Of a stretch of DNA of 64,000 nt, positions 8,994 to 18,011 are shown one piece after another. Positions within the stretch are counted from its first letter, which is position 1. The number at the start of each line of letters is the position of its first letter. The position numbers and the translations under genes were made by a program. Source of the DNA: Methanohalobium evestigatum Z-7303 (lineage in GTDB: Archaea > Halobacteriota > Methanosarcinia > Methanosarcinales > Methanosarcinaceae); assembly GCF_000196655.1 (NCBI RefSeq), contig NC_014253.1, forward strand, positions 2,063,423 through 2,127,422. The letters run 5' to 3'. The notes under the pieces were generated by a model that was not told the origin of the DNA, did no database searches, and was given only the letters and a program-made list of their open reading frames with translations.

Positions 8994-10077
8994 CCTCATT
9001 AAAGACGGTATAAAAAATATACCAGAATATGTACCCGGTAAAACCATTGATGAGATTGCTCTCTCATATGGGCTTGACCCTGACACCATAATAAAACTGG
9101 GTTCTAATGAAAATCCACTTGGACCATCACCAGAGGCTGTGGATGCACTTGACAGATACAAGCATCTTTATCAATTAAGTGTTTATCCATCTGCAGATTC
9201 AGGAGAACTTGTAGAGGCACTTTCTGGTTACACTGGATATCCTGAATCAAATATCGTTGCATCCGGTCCCGGAATGGACGGGTTAATTGATAACCTGATG
9301 CGTCTTGTCATCTCACAGGGAGATGAAGTTATAATTCCCACACCTACCTTTTCCTATTATGAAATTGCAGCACGTGCAAACGGGGCAGTACCAGTATTTG
9401 TTAAAAGGGATAATGAATTCCAGATAGATTCAGAATCTGTGCTTAAAGCAGAAACCCCACGTACCAAGATGATATTTATTTGTTCACCAAATAACCCGTC
9501 CGGTGACCTTATAGATGAAAAAAAACTTCGCAGGATAGCCGAATCCACGAAAGGACTTGTTTTTGTGGATGAAGCATATGTTGAATTTGCAGACAGGAAT
9601 ATGGCAAACCTTGTCGATGACTATGATAACCTCATAATAGGCAGGACTTTTTCAAAGGCATTTGGTCTGGCTGGTATGAGAATCGGGTACGGTATTATGC
9701 CAAAGTGGCTGAAATCCGAATACATGAGGATCTCGACACCTTTTAACTTAAGTGGTCCATCAATAACAGCAGGCATTGCTGCTCTATCAGATACCAAACA
9801 TCTGAAACAAAGTGTTGAACTGGCAAGGAAAGGACGGAAATATCTTAAAGATAATATACCATTTAATGTATATAATTCTCAGGCTAATTTTGTTCTTGTG
9901 GACGTTGCTCCCCAAAAAGCTAAGGATGTATGTGAGCGGCTTCTTGAAGAAGGTATCATTGTCCGGGACTGCACATCATTCAGGGATGCAGGTGATTCAT
10001 TGATTCGTGTAACAGTAGGAACAAAAGACCAGAATAAACGAGTTGTAGAAGCCTTTAAAAATCAATATCCGGGTTGA
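8980..10077 (+). CDS. hisC: Histidinol-phosphate aminotransferase
   Basis: Transfers an amino group from glutamate to imidazole acetol phosphate in histidine synthesis. A 365-residue fold-type I aminotransferase with [12 protein letters not shown] (39-50), [11 protein letters not shown] (167-176), [10 protein letters not shown] (194-203) and the PLP lysine K226 in [18 protein letters not shown], all diagnostic for HisC. The TTG start at 8980 lies inside the end of argD, so the two aminotransferases are translationally coupled. The following nuclease gene begins two bases after its stop, extending the operon. Confidence 0.92.
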   Translation: MSRRNLIKDGIKNIPEYVPGKTIDEIALSYGLDPDTIIKLGSNENPLGPSPEAVDALDRYKHLYQLSVYPSADSGELVEALSGYTGYPESNIVASGPGMDGLIDNLMRLVISQGDEVIIPTPTFSYYEIAARANGAVPVFVKRDNEFQIDSESVLKAETPRTKMIFICSPNNPSGDLIDEKKLRRIAESTKGLVFVDEAYVEFADRNMANLVDDYDNLIIGRTFSKAFGLAGMRIGYGIMPKWLKSEYMRISTPFNLSGPSITAGIAALSDTKHLKQSVELARKGRKYLKDNIPFNVYNSQANFVLVDVAPQKAKDVCERLLEEGIIVRDCTSFRDAGDSLIRVTVGTKDQNKRVVEAFKNQYPG

Positions 10078-10079
10078 TT

Positions 10080-10844
10080 ATGCTCACCAGTACTTATATA
10101 CACATTCCAAAAATAGGTAAATCTACCGAACATAAAATATGGGCGTCAGGAATTACAACATGGGAGGACTTTGTAAAATACCATGATTCAGTTCCCCTCC
10201 CAGAATCCAAGCGAAATATTATACTTGAAGGTATAGATGAGTCAATGGAACGGCTGGATAAAAGGGACACCGAGTTTTTTGCAAACTGCCTGCCAAATTC
10301 AGAGCACTGGAGAGGTTTTCGATACTTTTTGGATTCTGTTGCCTATGTAGATATAGAAACCACTGGTTTGTCAAATACACATGACCATATAACAGTAGTA
10401 GGTGTTTATAACGGCAACCAAACTAAAACTTTCGTGCATGGAATCAATCTTGATGACGTTGCGGATGAATTGAACAAATACGAATTTATTGTAACATACA
10501 ACGGCGCATGTTTTGACCTCCCATTTATTAGAAAAGAATTTCCTGAACTGGAATTTAACCAGCTTCATGTCGACCTGATATATCCGCTAAAAAAACTCGG
10601 ATATAAAGGAGGCCTCAAGCAGGCAGAAGAAAAGCTTGGGATATCGAGAAGTGATAACACTACAAAAATGTCAGGACTTGATGCAGTGAAGTTGTGGAAC
10701 AGATATCAAAAAGGCGACAATGATGCTCTTGACCTGTTGCTTGAATACAATCGCGAAGATATAGTTAACCTTGAAACAATATTAAGCACAATACATTCCA
10801 GATTAATTGACAAAACGTTTTCTGACGCGAAAAAACAATTCTAA
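10080..10844 (+). CDS. RNase H-like exonuclease domain protein (YprB type)
   Basis: About 254 residues with a DnaQ/RNase H-like exonuclease core. Motif I is AYVDIETTGL (near residue 90), motif II is the Asn/Asp region TYNGACFDLPFI (near 140), and the third acidic site is EYNREDIVNLETI near the C-terminus (D in YNREDI). This is the ribonuclease H-like fold annotated as RNase_H_2 or YprB and found in bacteria and archaea, sometimes in DNA-repair contexts. The N-terminal 80 residues resemble a helix-hairpin-like helper domain (HKIWASGITTWEDFV). ATG at 10080 is preferred to an in-frame TTG at 10074. It sits between hisC and uvrC; a repair link with uvrC is possible but unproven. Confidence 0.75.
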   Translation: MLTSTYIHIPKIGKSTEHKIWASGITTWEDFVKYHDSVPLPESKRNIILEGIDESMERLDKRDTEFFANCLPNSEHWRGFRYFLDSVAYVDIETTGLSNTHDHITVVGVYNGNQTKTFVHGINLDDVADELNKYEFIVTYNGACFDLPFIRKEFPELEFNQLHVDLIYPLKKLGYKGGLKQAEEKLGISRSDNTTKMSGLDAVKLWNRYQKGDNDALDLLLEYNREDIVNLETILSTIHSRLIDKTFSDAKKQF

Positions 10845-10868
10845 AAACATCAAAGTTTTCCAACAAAT

Positions 10869-12680
10869 ATGTCTTCTGATTTTGATATATCCAAGTTTCC
10901 AGACCTTCCCGGTGTATATCTGATGAAAGATAATTCAGATACAGTGATATATATCGGGAAAGCACGTTCACTTAAAAAGAGGGTCAGTCAGTATTTCCAG
11001 TCCCAGAAATATCATTCTCCTAAAACCAGAACACTTGTAAAACATATAGCTGATATTGAATACATTGTTACCCAATCCGAAGTAGAAGCACTGATTACAG
11101 AAGCAAGCCTTATAAAAAAGCACAAACCCAGATACAATGTCCGTCTAAAAGATGATAAACGCTACCCCTACATCAAAATAACCAATTCAAAATATCCGCG
11201 AATATACCTTACACGGCGACGTTTGATGGATAACGCTCTCTATTTTGGACCCTATACAAACGCAGGTGCAGCACGCAAGACCCTTGATATAATATCAAGA
11301 ATTTTTAAAGTACGTAAGTGTAAGACAAAAATTGATGATGATAAAACTCATTCAAGACCCTGCCTTAATTATCATATCAAACGTTGCCTCGGTCCCTGTA
11401 CAGGTGCAGTCAGCGAAACAGTGTATCAAGAAGAACTAAATTCTGCTATCAGATTCCTGAAAGGCGAAAGTGATGAACTGGTAAAAGAGCTTGAAGACAA
11501 GATGTACCAATTATCACTCAACCAGGAATATGAAGCTGCAAGCGTGGTCCGCGACCAGATCGAGGCTCTAAAAAACCTGACACAACAACAGGTGGCAATA
11601 TCAGGAACAGATGAAAGGGATGTAATATCTACAGCTGTTGATGAAAATGCGGTATATATCCAGCTTTTCTATATAAGAAACGGGAATCTTGTAGGTAGAT
11701 CGCAATTCACAATGGACAGGGGTGATGATGAAGTATCCATTCCTGAAGTTTTATCAGGTTTTATCAAACAGTATTACCAGGATTCACCTGTACCACCTGA
11801 AATTCTGGTTCAGTATGACATCCCTGAAAAAGATTTGATAAAAAAATGGCTTTATGAAAAATCAGGGTTGCATGTTGATATTCATGTACCCTTAAAAGGT
11901 GACAAAAAACGAATCCTTGACCTTGCCGCCAAAAACGCTGAAATGTCCATGAAACAGGAACAGTTAAAAAAAGACCACCAACATCCCAACGAAGTGCTTG
12001 AAAACCTGAAAACTGATTTATCGCTTGAAACACTTCCCTATCACATAGAAGGATTTGATATTTCCAATATATCAGGTACAGATGCAGTAGGTTCATTGGT
12101 GGTATTTGAAAATGGTGTTCCTGCAAACAGCAAATACCGCCAGTTCAACATCAAAAATGTTGAAGGCATAGATGATTTTGCAATGATGGCTGAAGTGGTG
12201 CATCGAAGATTCAGCCGGATTTTAGATGAAAATAAACCCCTTCCAGACCTTATACTCATCGATGGTGGTCCCGGTCAGGTCAGTGCTGCAAAAGGTTCTC
12301 TTGACAATTTAAACCTTGACAATATACCTTTGATTGGTCTTGCAAAACAGTATGAACATATAATAACTCCCGAGAACAAAGTAATAATTCTTTCTCAAAA
12401 ATCAGATTCAATGAAACTTCTTATGAGGATACGTGACGAAGCTCATCGGTTTGCAGTTTCATCCCACCGAAGAAAACGCACTGCAAAACTTACTCATTCA
12501 GCTCTTGATGGTATCCCGGGAATAGGTGAATCAAAAAAACGCGCATTGTTGGAACATTTTGGGACAGTTGATAATATAATTAACGCATCAATTAAAGACC
12601 TGAAACAAGTTGAAGGTATCAGTAATAACCTGGCACAAAAAATTGTGGATTATTTTGAAAACGATGATAATAAAAAATGA
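10869..12680 (+). CDS. uvrC: Excinuclease ABC subunit C
   Basis: Makes the 3' and 5' incisions beside a bulky DNA lesion after UvrAB loading. 603 residues in the normal domain order: GIY-YIG nuclease at the N-terminus (PGVYLMKDNSDTVIYIGKA, residues 14-32, then R and E further on), a Cys-containing middle part (RPCLNYHIKRCLGPC), a UVR helix (VKELEDKMYQLSLNQEYEAASVVRDQI near 200-230), the RNase H-like nuclease (HIEGFDISNISG and LILIDGGPGQVSAA) and two C-terminal helix-hairpin-helix motifs (LDGIPGIGESKKRALLEHFG). UvrA and UvrB are not in the window. Methanosarcinales acquired bacterial UvrABC by transfer, which is known for the group. Confidence 0.95.
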   Translation: MSSDFDISKFPDLPGVYLMKDNSDTVIYIGKARSLKKRVSQYFQSQKYHSPKTRTLVKHIADIEYIVTQSEVEALITEASLIKKHKPRYNVRLKDDKRYPYIKITNSKYPRIYLTRRRLMDNALYFGPYTNAGAARKTLDIISRIFKVRKCKTKIDDDKTHSRPCLNYHIKRCLGPCTGAVSETVYQEELNSAIRFLKGESDELVKELEDKMYQLSLNQEYEAASVVRDQIEALKNLTQQQVAISGTDERDVISTAVDENAVYIQLFYIRNGNLVGRSQFTMDRGDDEVSIPEVLSGFIKQYYQDSPVPPEILVQYDIPEKDLIKKWLYEKSGLHVDIHVPLKGDKKRILDLAAKNAEMSMKQEQLKKDHQHPNEVLENLKTDLSLETLPYHIEGFDISNISGTDAVGSLVVFENGVPANSKYRQFNIKNVEGIDDFAMMAEVVHRRFSRILDENKPLPDLILIDGGPGQVSAAKGSLDNLNLDNIPLIGLAKQYEHIITPENKVIILSQKSDSMKLLMRIRDEAHRFAVSSHRRKRTAKLTHSALDGIPGIGESKKRALLEHFGTVDNIINASIKDLKQVEGISNNLAQKIVDYFENDDNKK

Positions 12681-12878
12681 TAATTTTTAGAATATATATT
12701 TTAAAAAATGTATACTTTTATGGAATTGATTTTGTACAAAATTTTAACAAATGAATCTATCAAATAGCAAAACTTAAAACATAATGCATCCAAATTAAAT
12801 TTATGACAGTTTCCAAGTAAATAGTGCTGTTTATGTAACGATTGATTAATAAAGGCCAAGTTTAAGGGAGTGTAATTA

Positions 12879-13610
12879 ATGGTCAAAGAAATTAAATTCG
12901 GCAGAATCTCCAGAACTGCTAATGTCAGAATGTTAAATGACATGCATGATGTTCTTTACGATAAAAAACAGATGAGTATTAAAAAAAACCCTGAATTGTA
13001 TTACATGTATCGCGACCTTTATAAAGATGATTACGATTTTGAAACTATTAAAAAACATAACCTAAGATATGATATTACAGTCATCCCTCCAAAAATGATA
13101 GGCAGAGAATATGTAAAAACAGCAGGTCACTGCCATCCAAAAGTTCCAGACACAGATGTATCTTATCCAGAAGTATATCAGATTCTGGAAGGATATGCCA
13201 CATACCTTTTACAAAAAATGGAGGGTGGTAAAGTAGAAGATGTAGTGGTTATCAATGCACAGGCAGGTGATTATGTCGTTATACCTCCTGATTACTGTCA
13301 TATAACAATCAATACATCTGATGAAACTCTTAAAATGGCCAACTGGGTATGCCGTGAATTTTCCTCCATCTATGACCCCATAAAACAGCGTAGTGGCGGT
13401 GCCTATTACCTCCTTGATACTGGATTTATCAAAAATCCGGAATATTATAAAGTACCACAGATACGATACCTGTCTCCAGTAGAATACCCTAAATTTGGTC
13501 TTAATAATGGACAGGATATGTATAACCTAGTAACAGGCATAGGAAAATTAAAATTCTTAACGTCCCCCCTGGAATATATGGATGACTTTGATTATATAAT
13601 CGGAAACTGA
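12879..13610 (+). CDS. pgi: Cupin-type glucose-6-phosphate isomerase
   Basis: Interconverts glucose 6-phosphate and fructose 6-phosphate. It is the archaeal cupin isomerase, unrelated to the classical enzyme. 243 residues. The metal ligands expected for the family are present: H84 and H86 in TAGHCHPKV, E98 in YPEVYQILEG, and H141 in PDYCHITIN. An SD (GGGAG) precedes the ATG. It stands alone with AT-rich DNA on both sides. The C-terminal region is about 50 residues longer than the Pyrococcus enzyme, a feature expected in Methanosarcina relatives. Confidence 0.88.
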   Translation: MVKEIKFGRISRTANVRMLNDMHDVLYDKKQMSIKKNPELYYMYRDLYKDDYDFETIKKHNLRYDITVIPPKMIGREYVKTAGHCHPKVPDTDVSYPEVYQILEGYATYLLQKMEGGKVEDVVVINAQAGDYVVIPPDYCHITINTSDETLKMANWVCREFSSIYDPIKQRSGGAYYLLDTGFIKNPEYYKVPQIRYLSPVEYPKFGLNNGQDMYNLVTGIGKLKFLTSPLEYMDDFDYIIGN

Positions 13611-13679
13611 TACACAACAGTAGTTCTGGTTAATTGACCATACAAAAATGAGAGTTGTAGGATACAACAGAGGAATAAG

Positions 13680-14453
13680 ATGCAAAAACAGGAAAATAAA
13701 AAAGATTACCAAGTACAGTTTACTTTATCCAAAATTGTAAACCTGATGTTCAGTACAACCTATGACCCAAAAACTGGCAAAGGTGATGTTATCGCCAATG
13801 TTTCAATTATAAACAAGCATGACCTAAACAGAGTACTTGAAATATTTAAAACCGCCATGATGAGTGGTTTGACTGTTAGCCCTTTTATAAAAATTCTACA
13901 TGAAGGAGAAAGCATTGGAGATTTAACTATCAAAGAAGGTAAAATCGGTCTTGCAACAATGTGCAGTATAACAATTGATGGCATATTGTTAAAAAGAGGC
14001 ATCCTTGTCAACCCAAAATTTGGAGGGCTGGTTCAGATTGAAGAAGGGTCACCTGTACGTTTTACCGATGTTTTAACCTATGCAAGTACCTCTATAGACC
14101 CACTGGAAGCCCTGATGTCACAGGAGATTACCTCAGTAACACAGATGATTAGTACAGGGTCTGGTAAGATTTTGGCAAACCTTAGAGAAGTACCTATAGC
14201 TGCACGATATGATATAGACCATGTACTTTCTGATATTATGGATGCAGGACTTAGCGGAATACTGGAAGTTGGAGAACCGAATCGAAAGATACTGGACGTT
14301 CCAATTGAAAGAGACCACCTTGGTATTGTTGTTATAGGTGGTACTAACCCCATGGCAATTGTGAGAGAACACGGCATACCCATTGAAACAAATGCAATGT
14401 CTACTATTGTTGATATCACAGAAATGAGCGATATTAAAGATATTAATCTATAA
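13680..14453 (+). CDS. nrpRII: NrpR-domain protein without HTH (NrpRII type)
   Basis: 257 residues consisting of one NrpR regulatory domain (DUF128): [17 protein letters not shown], then a repeated beta-rich core ending in [37 protein letters not shown]. In Methanosarcina species nitrogen control is split between NrpRI, which carries a winged helix and this domain, and NrpRII, which has the domain only and bridges NrpRI to the general transcription factors; 2-oxoglutarate releases repression. The lack of any winged helix at the N-terminus here matches NrpRII. NrpRI is not in the window. SD GAGGAATAAG precedes the ATG. Confidence 0.8.
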   Translation: MQKQENKKDYQVQFTLSKIVNLMFSTTYDPKTGKGDVIANVSIINKHDLNRVLEIFKTAMMSGLTVSPFIKILHEGESIGDLTIKEGKIGLATMCSITIDGILLKRGILVNPKFGGLVQIEEGSPVRFTDVLTYASTSIDPLEALMSQEITSVTQMISTGSGKILANLREVPIAARYDIDHVLSDIMDAGLSGILEVGEPNRKILDVPIERDHLGIVVIGGTNPMAIVREHGIPIETNAMSTIVDITEMSDIKDINL

Positions 14454-14471
14454 CCTAAATACATTCATCGG

Positions 14472-15653
14472 TTAGCCTACAAGTGATGTTATCTGGGAAA
14501 CGGCATCAATAAATGTATCAATTTCTTCCTGTGTATTGTACAAACCTACCGATGCCCTTACCGCACCATCAACATTAAGAGCCTGTAGGGCTGGCATAGC
14601 ACAATGGTGACCGCTTCGTACACATATACCTTTTGTCTCATCCAGTATCATGGCTACATCATGAGAATTTAGCCCAGCTATATTAAAAGGGACTACTCCA
14701 CTGCGATCCTCAGGTCCATATATTTCTACATATGGCATTTCTGAAAGTTTGGAAGCCATATCCTTGACAAGAGATTTTTCATGTTTTTCAATATTACTTA
14801 TCCCTAAATCATGGACATATTCAACACCTTTTCCAAGACCAATAACACCTGGTATATTGGGTGTTCCGGATTCAAATTTTGTGGGACACGGTTCTATGTC
14901 AAAACCAGAAGTAGTTACTGAATGTACCATTCCCCCACCAAAATAGGATGGGTCTAAATTTTCTGGTTCTTTAACATATAAAATACCTGTACCCTGTGGA
15001 CCCAGTAAACCTTTATGACCGGATGCTGCAAAAAAGTCACAGCCAATAGAACCCACATCAACAGGGAAATGGCCGACAGATTGAGCTCCATCTATCAAAA
15101 CCATTGCTCCATTTTTATGCGAAATTCGGGTTATCTGTTTGATATCCTGCACTGAACCGAAAATATTTGATACATGGGTTACTGCGACAAGTCTTGTTCT
15201 TTCAGTTATAGAATCATATATATCATCAGGGTTAACAATACCTGTATCATCAGGCGATACAACAGTCACATCAACCCCGCAATCTTTTAGATTCATCCAT
15301 GGTAGAAGGTTGGAATGGTGTTCCAAGGATGTGGTTACAATGTGGTCACCGGAATTCCAGCCCATTCCAAGTGCTACTATATTTATGCTTTCAGTAGCAT
15401 TTTTCGTCATTATGGTTTTTGAAGATTCAACATTCAAAAAACCGGCTACTTTTTCACGTGAATCTTCATAATGATTGGTTGATTCCCGAGCTAAGCGGTG
15501 TGCTCCTCTACCATAACTTCCAGAGTATTTATAGAAATAATCGTTTATGGCTGAAACTACCTGTACAGGTGTCTGCGTTGTAGCTGCACTGTCCAGATAT
15601 ATAACATTATCCAGAACAGGAAAATCTTTCCGAATTTCAAAAATGTCGTACAT
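14472..15653 (-). CDS. sufS: Cysteine desulfurase, SufS/CsdA class
   Basis: PLP enzyme that removes sulfur from cysteine as an enzyme persulfide for Fe-S clusters or thio-modification. 393 residues. LDSAATTQTP (20-29), TKNATESIN (83-91), SLEHHSNLLPW (109-119), PLP lysine K214 in ASGHKGLLGPQGTG, and catalytic C351 in VRSGHHCAMP are all present, placing it in the class II SufS group. It is cotranscribed with a 52-residue protein whose stop lies 44 bases upstream and is divergent from ycaO-tfuA. Supply of sulfur for the thioamidation reaction is therefore a reasonable inference, though a general Fe-S role is equally compatible. Confidence 0.92.
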   Translation of the reverse strand: MYDIFEIRKDFPVLDNVIYLDSAATTQTPVQVVSAINDYFYKYSGSYGRGAHRLARESTNHYEDSREKVAGFLNVESSKTIMTKNATESINIVALGMGWNSGDHIVTTSLEHHSNLLPWMNLKDCGVDVTVVSPDDTGIVNPDDIYDSITERTRLVAVTHVSNIFGSVQDIKQITRISHKNGAMVLIDGAQSVGHFPVDVGSIGCDFFAASGHKGLLGPQGTGILYVKEPENLDPSYFGGGMVHSVTTSGFDIEPCPTKFESGTPNIPGVIGLGKGVEYVHDLGISNIEKHEKSLVKDMASKLSEMPYVEIYGPEDRSGVVPFNIAGLNSHDVAMILDETKGICVRSGHHCAMPALQALNVDGAVRASVGLYNTQEEIDTFIDAVSQITSLVG

Positions 15654-15697
15654 AGCTTTATATTATTCAACAGGATGAAAAATAAAGTTTTTGCAGG

Positions 15698-15856
15698 TTA
15701 TTTTGCCTGTAAACCACCGACCATAAAATCATAAAGTTCTCTATCTTCTTTATCCAGTTTCTTTTTTGTACGCCCACAAACGACCATGTGACAGATTTGT
15801 TTTGGATTGCGTTTTTTATCTACCTGATTGTTCTTTGTTACCACTAACTTCTTCAT
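15698..15856 (-). CDS. 52-residue basic protein with two Cys, upstream of sufS
   Basis: Start at 15856 with a perfect AGGAGG SD seven bases upstream, stop at 15698-15700. The product is basic (many Lys/Arg), has CHMVVC (Cys 22 and 27) and ends in DRELYDFMVGGLQAK. It does not match a family I can name. The strong SD, orderly codon use, and position directly ahead of sufS and opposite ycaO-tfuA support a real gene. It could be a sulfur-handling or RNA-binding partner; the two closely spaced Cys could carry a persulfide or metal, which is speculation. Confidence 0.7.
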   Translation of the reverse strand: MKKLVVTKNNQVDKKRNPKQICHMVVCGRTKKKLDKEDRELYDFMVGGLQAK

Positions 15857-16038
15857 TGATAATACCTCCTGTCTTCATGAATTATTCAAATATACCCCGC
15901 TGAAAATCTTCACACAAAAATATTTGCCAAGTAATTACAAGCGTTAAACACTATACTACTCAATTATCGCATATAAAGCTAACGGTTGGAATCAGTCATC
16001 GTAAGGTATAAACAAATGCAACATCGTTTTAGTAAAAC
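15857..16038. promoter_or_regulatory. Divergent promoter region between the sufS unit and ycaO-tfuA
   Basis: 182 AT-rich bases between the divergent units. GCATATAAAGCT at 15969-15980 is a good TATA-box candidate for ycaO, with transcription expected near 16000. No obvious operator palindrome is seen. Confidence 0.45.
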
Positions 16039-17319
16039 ATGTCAATAATAAATGTTAATCAATCCCTTAAATATCATGAAGGGTCACAGCGAGTATATGA
16101 TGAAGATACCACTCTTGAAAAAACAAAGTCCCAGCTTAAAAAAATCGGAGTTACGCGTATAGCAGATATAACTCATCTTGACAGAGTGGGTATTCCTGTC
16201 TATTCTGCAATCAGACCATGTGCTGCTAAAGGTGCTATATCTGTTTATTCCGGAAAAGGTGTTACTTCCACCCAAGCCAGGATTTCTGCAATGATGGAAG
16301 GATTTGAAAGGTGCCTGGCAGAAAAAAAAGATATGAACAATAACATACAGGAAGATATCCCTGGCGATGAATTTGTTGATTCCTTTGATAATATAAAAGA
16401 AACATACTATATAGTAAACCCTGCAAAACTTCTCATATCAGAAGATGTAAGAACAGATGACATGATAGAATGGACCAGTGGATGGGACTTGATAAATGAT
16501 AATGAAATCTATGTTCCATCAAATTCAGTCTATCACCCCTACGATGCCACAAACCAGTGTGTGAAACTGTTCAGAAGCAACACAAATGGTCTTGCAGCAG
16601 GTAATGTGATAGAAGAAGCAGTACTTCACGGATTACTGGAAGTTACTGAAAGAGATGCCTTAAGTATTGCAGAAATGAACAGAAACCCCGGTAAAAGGTT
16701 AATGCTTGATGAAGATGATGGCATAAGTTATGAACTAATGCAAAAATTCAATGATGCAGGTATTAATGTCAGACTCTGGGTTCCCTATCATGATACTGAA
16801 ATTACAACGGTGGTTGCATCGGTTGATGATGCTCAATTAAAAGATCCCGCAATGCTTGTGATGGGTGCTGGAGCTCATCTAAACCCGGAAATTGCCACCA
16901 TAAGAGCCCTTAACGAAGTCGCACAATCAAGGGTTGTACAGATTCATGGTGCAAGAGAGGATACTGAAAGGGACAAATTCGTCCGTAATATCGGATATGA
17001 ACGCATGAAAAGAATGAATGGCTTCTGGTATAAAGATGAAGATATAGATACCACCACATTAAAAGATTTAAACGATTTGTCCAGAAATTCGCCAGCAGAA
17101 AATATTAATACCGTGATTGACCAGCTCAAAAATTTAGTTGATAACGTGGTTGTGGTCAATCTATCAAGGGAAAGCGTAAATATTCCGGTAGTAAGAGTTA
17201 TTATACCTACCTTTGAAATGTATACACTTGACAGAGAAAGAGTTGGCAAAAGGAAAAACATCGCACTGAAAAAAATCAGAAGAAAAGGCGAAAAAACATG
17301 GAACCACAAACGAGTTTGA
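16039..17319 (+). CDS. ycaO: YcaO-domain protein for McrA thioamidation
   Basis: YcaO enzymes phosphorylate a backbone amide with ATP to allow its conversion to a thioamide. Paired with TfuA in methanogens they convert a glycine of methyl-coenzyme M reductase alpha subunit to thioglycine, shown genetically in Methanosarcina acetivorans. 426 residues. Recognisable motifs are KGVTSTQARISAMMEGFERCLAEK (near residue 75), with ATP/Mg-binding Glu, NGLAAGNVIEEAVLHGLLEVTERDALSI (near 185), and EVAQSRVVQIHGAREDTERDKF (near 295). It lacks a Pro-rich tail typical of some azoline-forming YcaO proteins. tfuA overlaps its end by 22 bases. Confidence 0.9.
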   Translation: MSIINVNQSLKYHEGSQRVYDEDTTLEKTKSQLKKIGVTRIADITHLDRVGIPVYSAIRPCAAKGAISVYSGKGVTSTQARISAMMEGFERCLAEKKDMNNNIQEDIPGDEFVDSFDNIKETYYIVNPAKLLISEDVRTDDMIEWTSGWDLINDNEIYVPSNSVYHPYDATNQCVKLFRSNTNGLAAGNVIEEAVLHGLLEVTERDALSIAEMNRNPGKRLMLDEDDGISYELMQKFNDAGINVRLWVPYHDTEITTVVASVDDAQLKDPAMLVMGAGAHLNPEIATIRALNEVAQSRVVQIHGAREDTERDKFVRNIGYERMKRMNGFWYKDEDIDTTTLKDLNDLSRNSPAENINTVIDQLKNLVDNVVVVNLSRESVNIPVVRVIIPTFEMYTLDRERVGKRKNIALKKIRRKGEKTWNHKRV

Positions 17320-17990
17320 ATATAAAAAAACCGAAAAATCCCAGAATTACTGTTTTTGCAGGCACAAGCATAACCCATGAGGATGCTAAAGAAATACTCA
17401 ATGCTGACTATAAACCTCCTGTTTACAGGTGTAACATCGATAAGGCGATGAAAGAAGGATACAACATTATCGGAATTATCGATGGAGTATTCTTTGATAA
17501 AGCGGCTGTTTCCCACAAAGAGATAATAAAAGCACTCAAAAACAATGTCATCGTTGTGGGTGGATGTAGTATGGGTGCTTTACGTGCATCAGAACTTGAT
17601 GATTATGGAATGATAGGCGCAGGAAAAATATATGAACAGTACAGGGATGGTGTTATAGAGGCTGACGATGAGGTGGCTGTTGCTACAAATCCTGATACCT
17701 TTGAACCTGTATCCAAACCTCTGATAAATATCAGGCAAACTCTGAAAGCGGCATATGAAGATGATATTATTGATGATAAAACCTACAGCAACTTGATAGA
17801 AATTGCAAAACATACCTATTATCCATACAGAAGCTACACTGGTATTATTAAACAGGCTGTCAAAAATAATATCCTTACAAAGAAAGATAGCAACAATATT
17901 TTGCGGTATTGCAGAGAAAATGAGATAGATATTAAACGTCAAGATGCAATTGCAGTTCTTAATACCATAATAGAAATCGTTGATAGCTAA
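17298..17990 (+). CDS. tfuA: TfuA-like partner of YcaO
   Basis: 230 residues with the TfuA core: ITVFAGTSITHEDAKEIL (residues 17-34), IDGVFFDKAAVSHKEIIKALKNN, and VVGGCSMGALRASELDDYGMIGAGKIYEQYRDGVIEADDEVAV (near 90-135). TfuA is thought to support the YcaO reaction by delivering or activating sulfide for thioglycine formation in McrA. It overlaps ycaO and is certainly cotranscribed. The GCSMGALR stretch resembles a nucleophile-elbow motif and includes a conserved Cys. A sulfur source gene (cysteine desulfurase) is divergent just upstream of ycaO. Confidence 0.88.
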   Translation: MEPQTSLNIKKPKNPRITVFAGTSITHEDAKEILNADYKPPVYRCNIDKAMKEGYNIIGIIDGVFFDKAAVSHKEIIKALKNNVIVVGGCSMGALRASELDDYGMIGAGKIYEQYRDGVIEADDEVAVATNPDTFEPVSKPLINIRQTLKAAYEDDIIDDKTYSNLIEIAKHTYYPYRSYTGIIKQAVKNNILTKKDSNNILRYCRENEIDIKRQDAIAVLNTIIEIVDS

Positions 17991-18011
17991 AAAAGAAAAA
18001 AGGTTTGTGGT

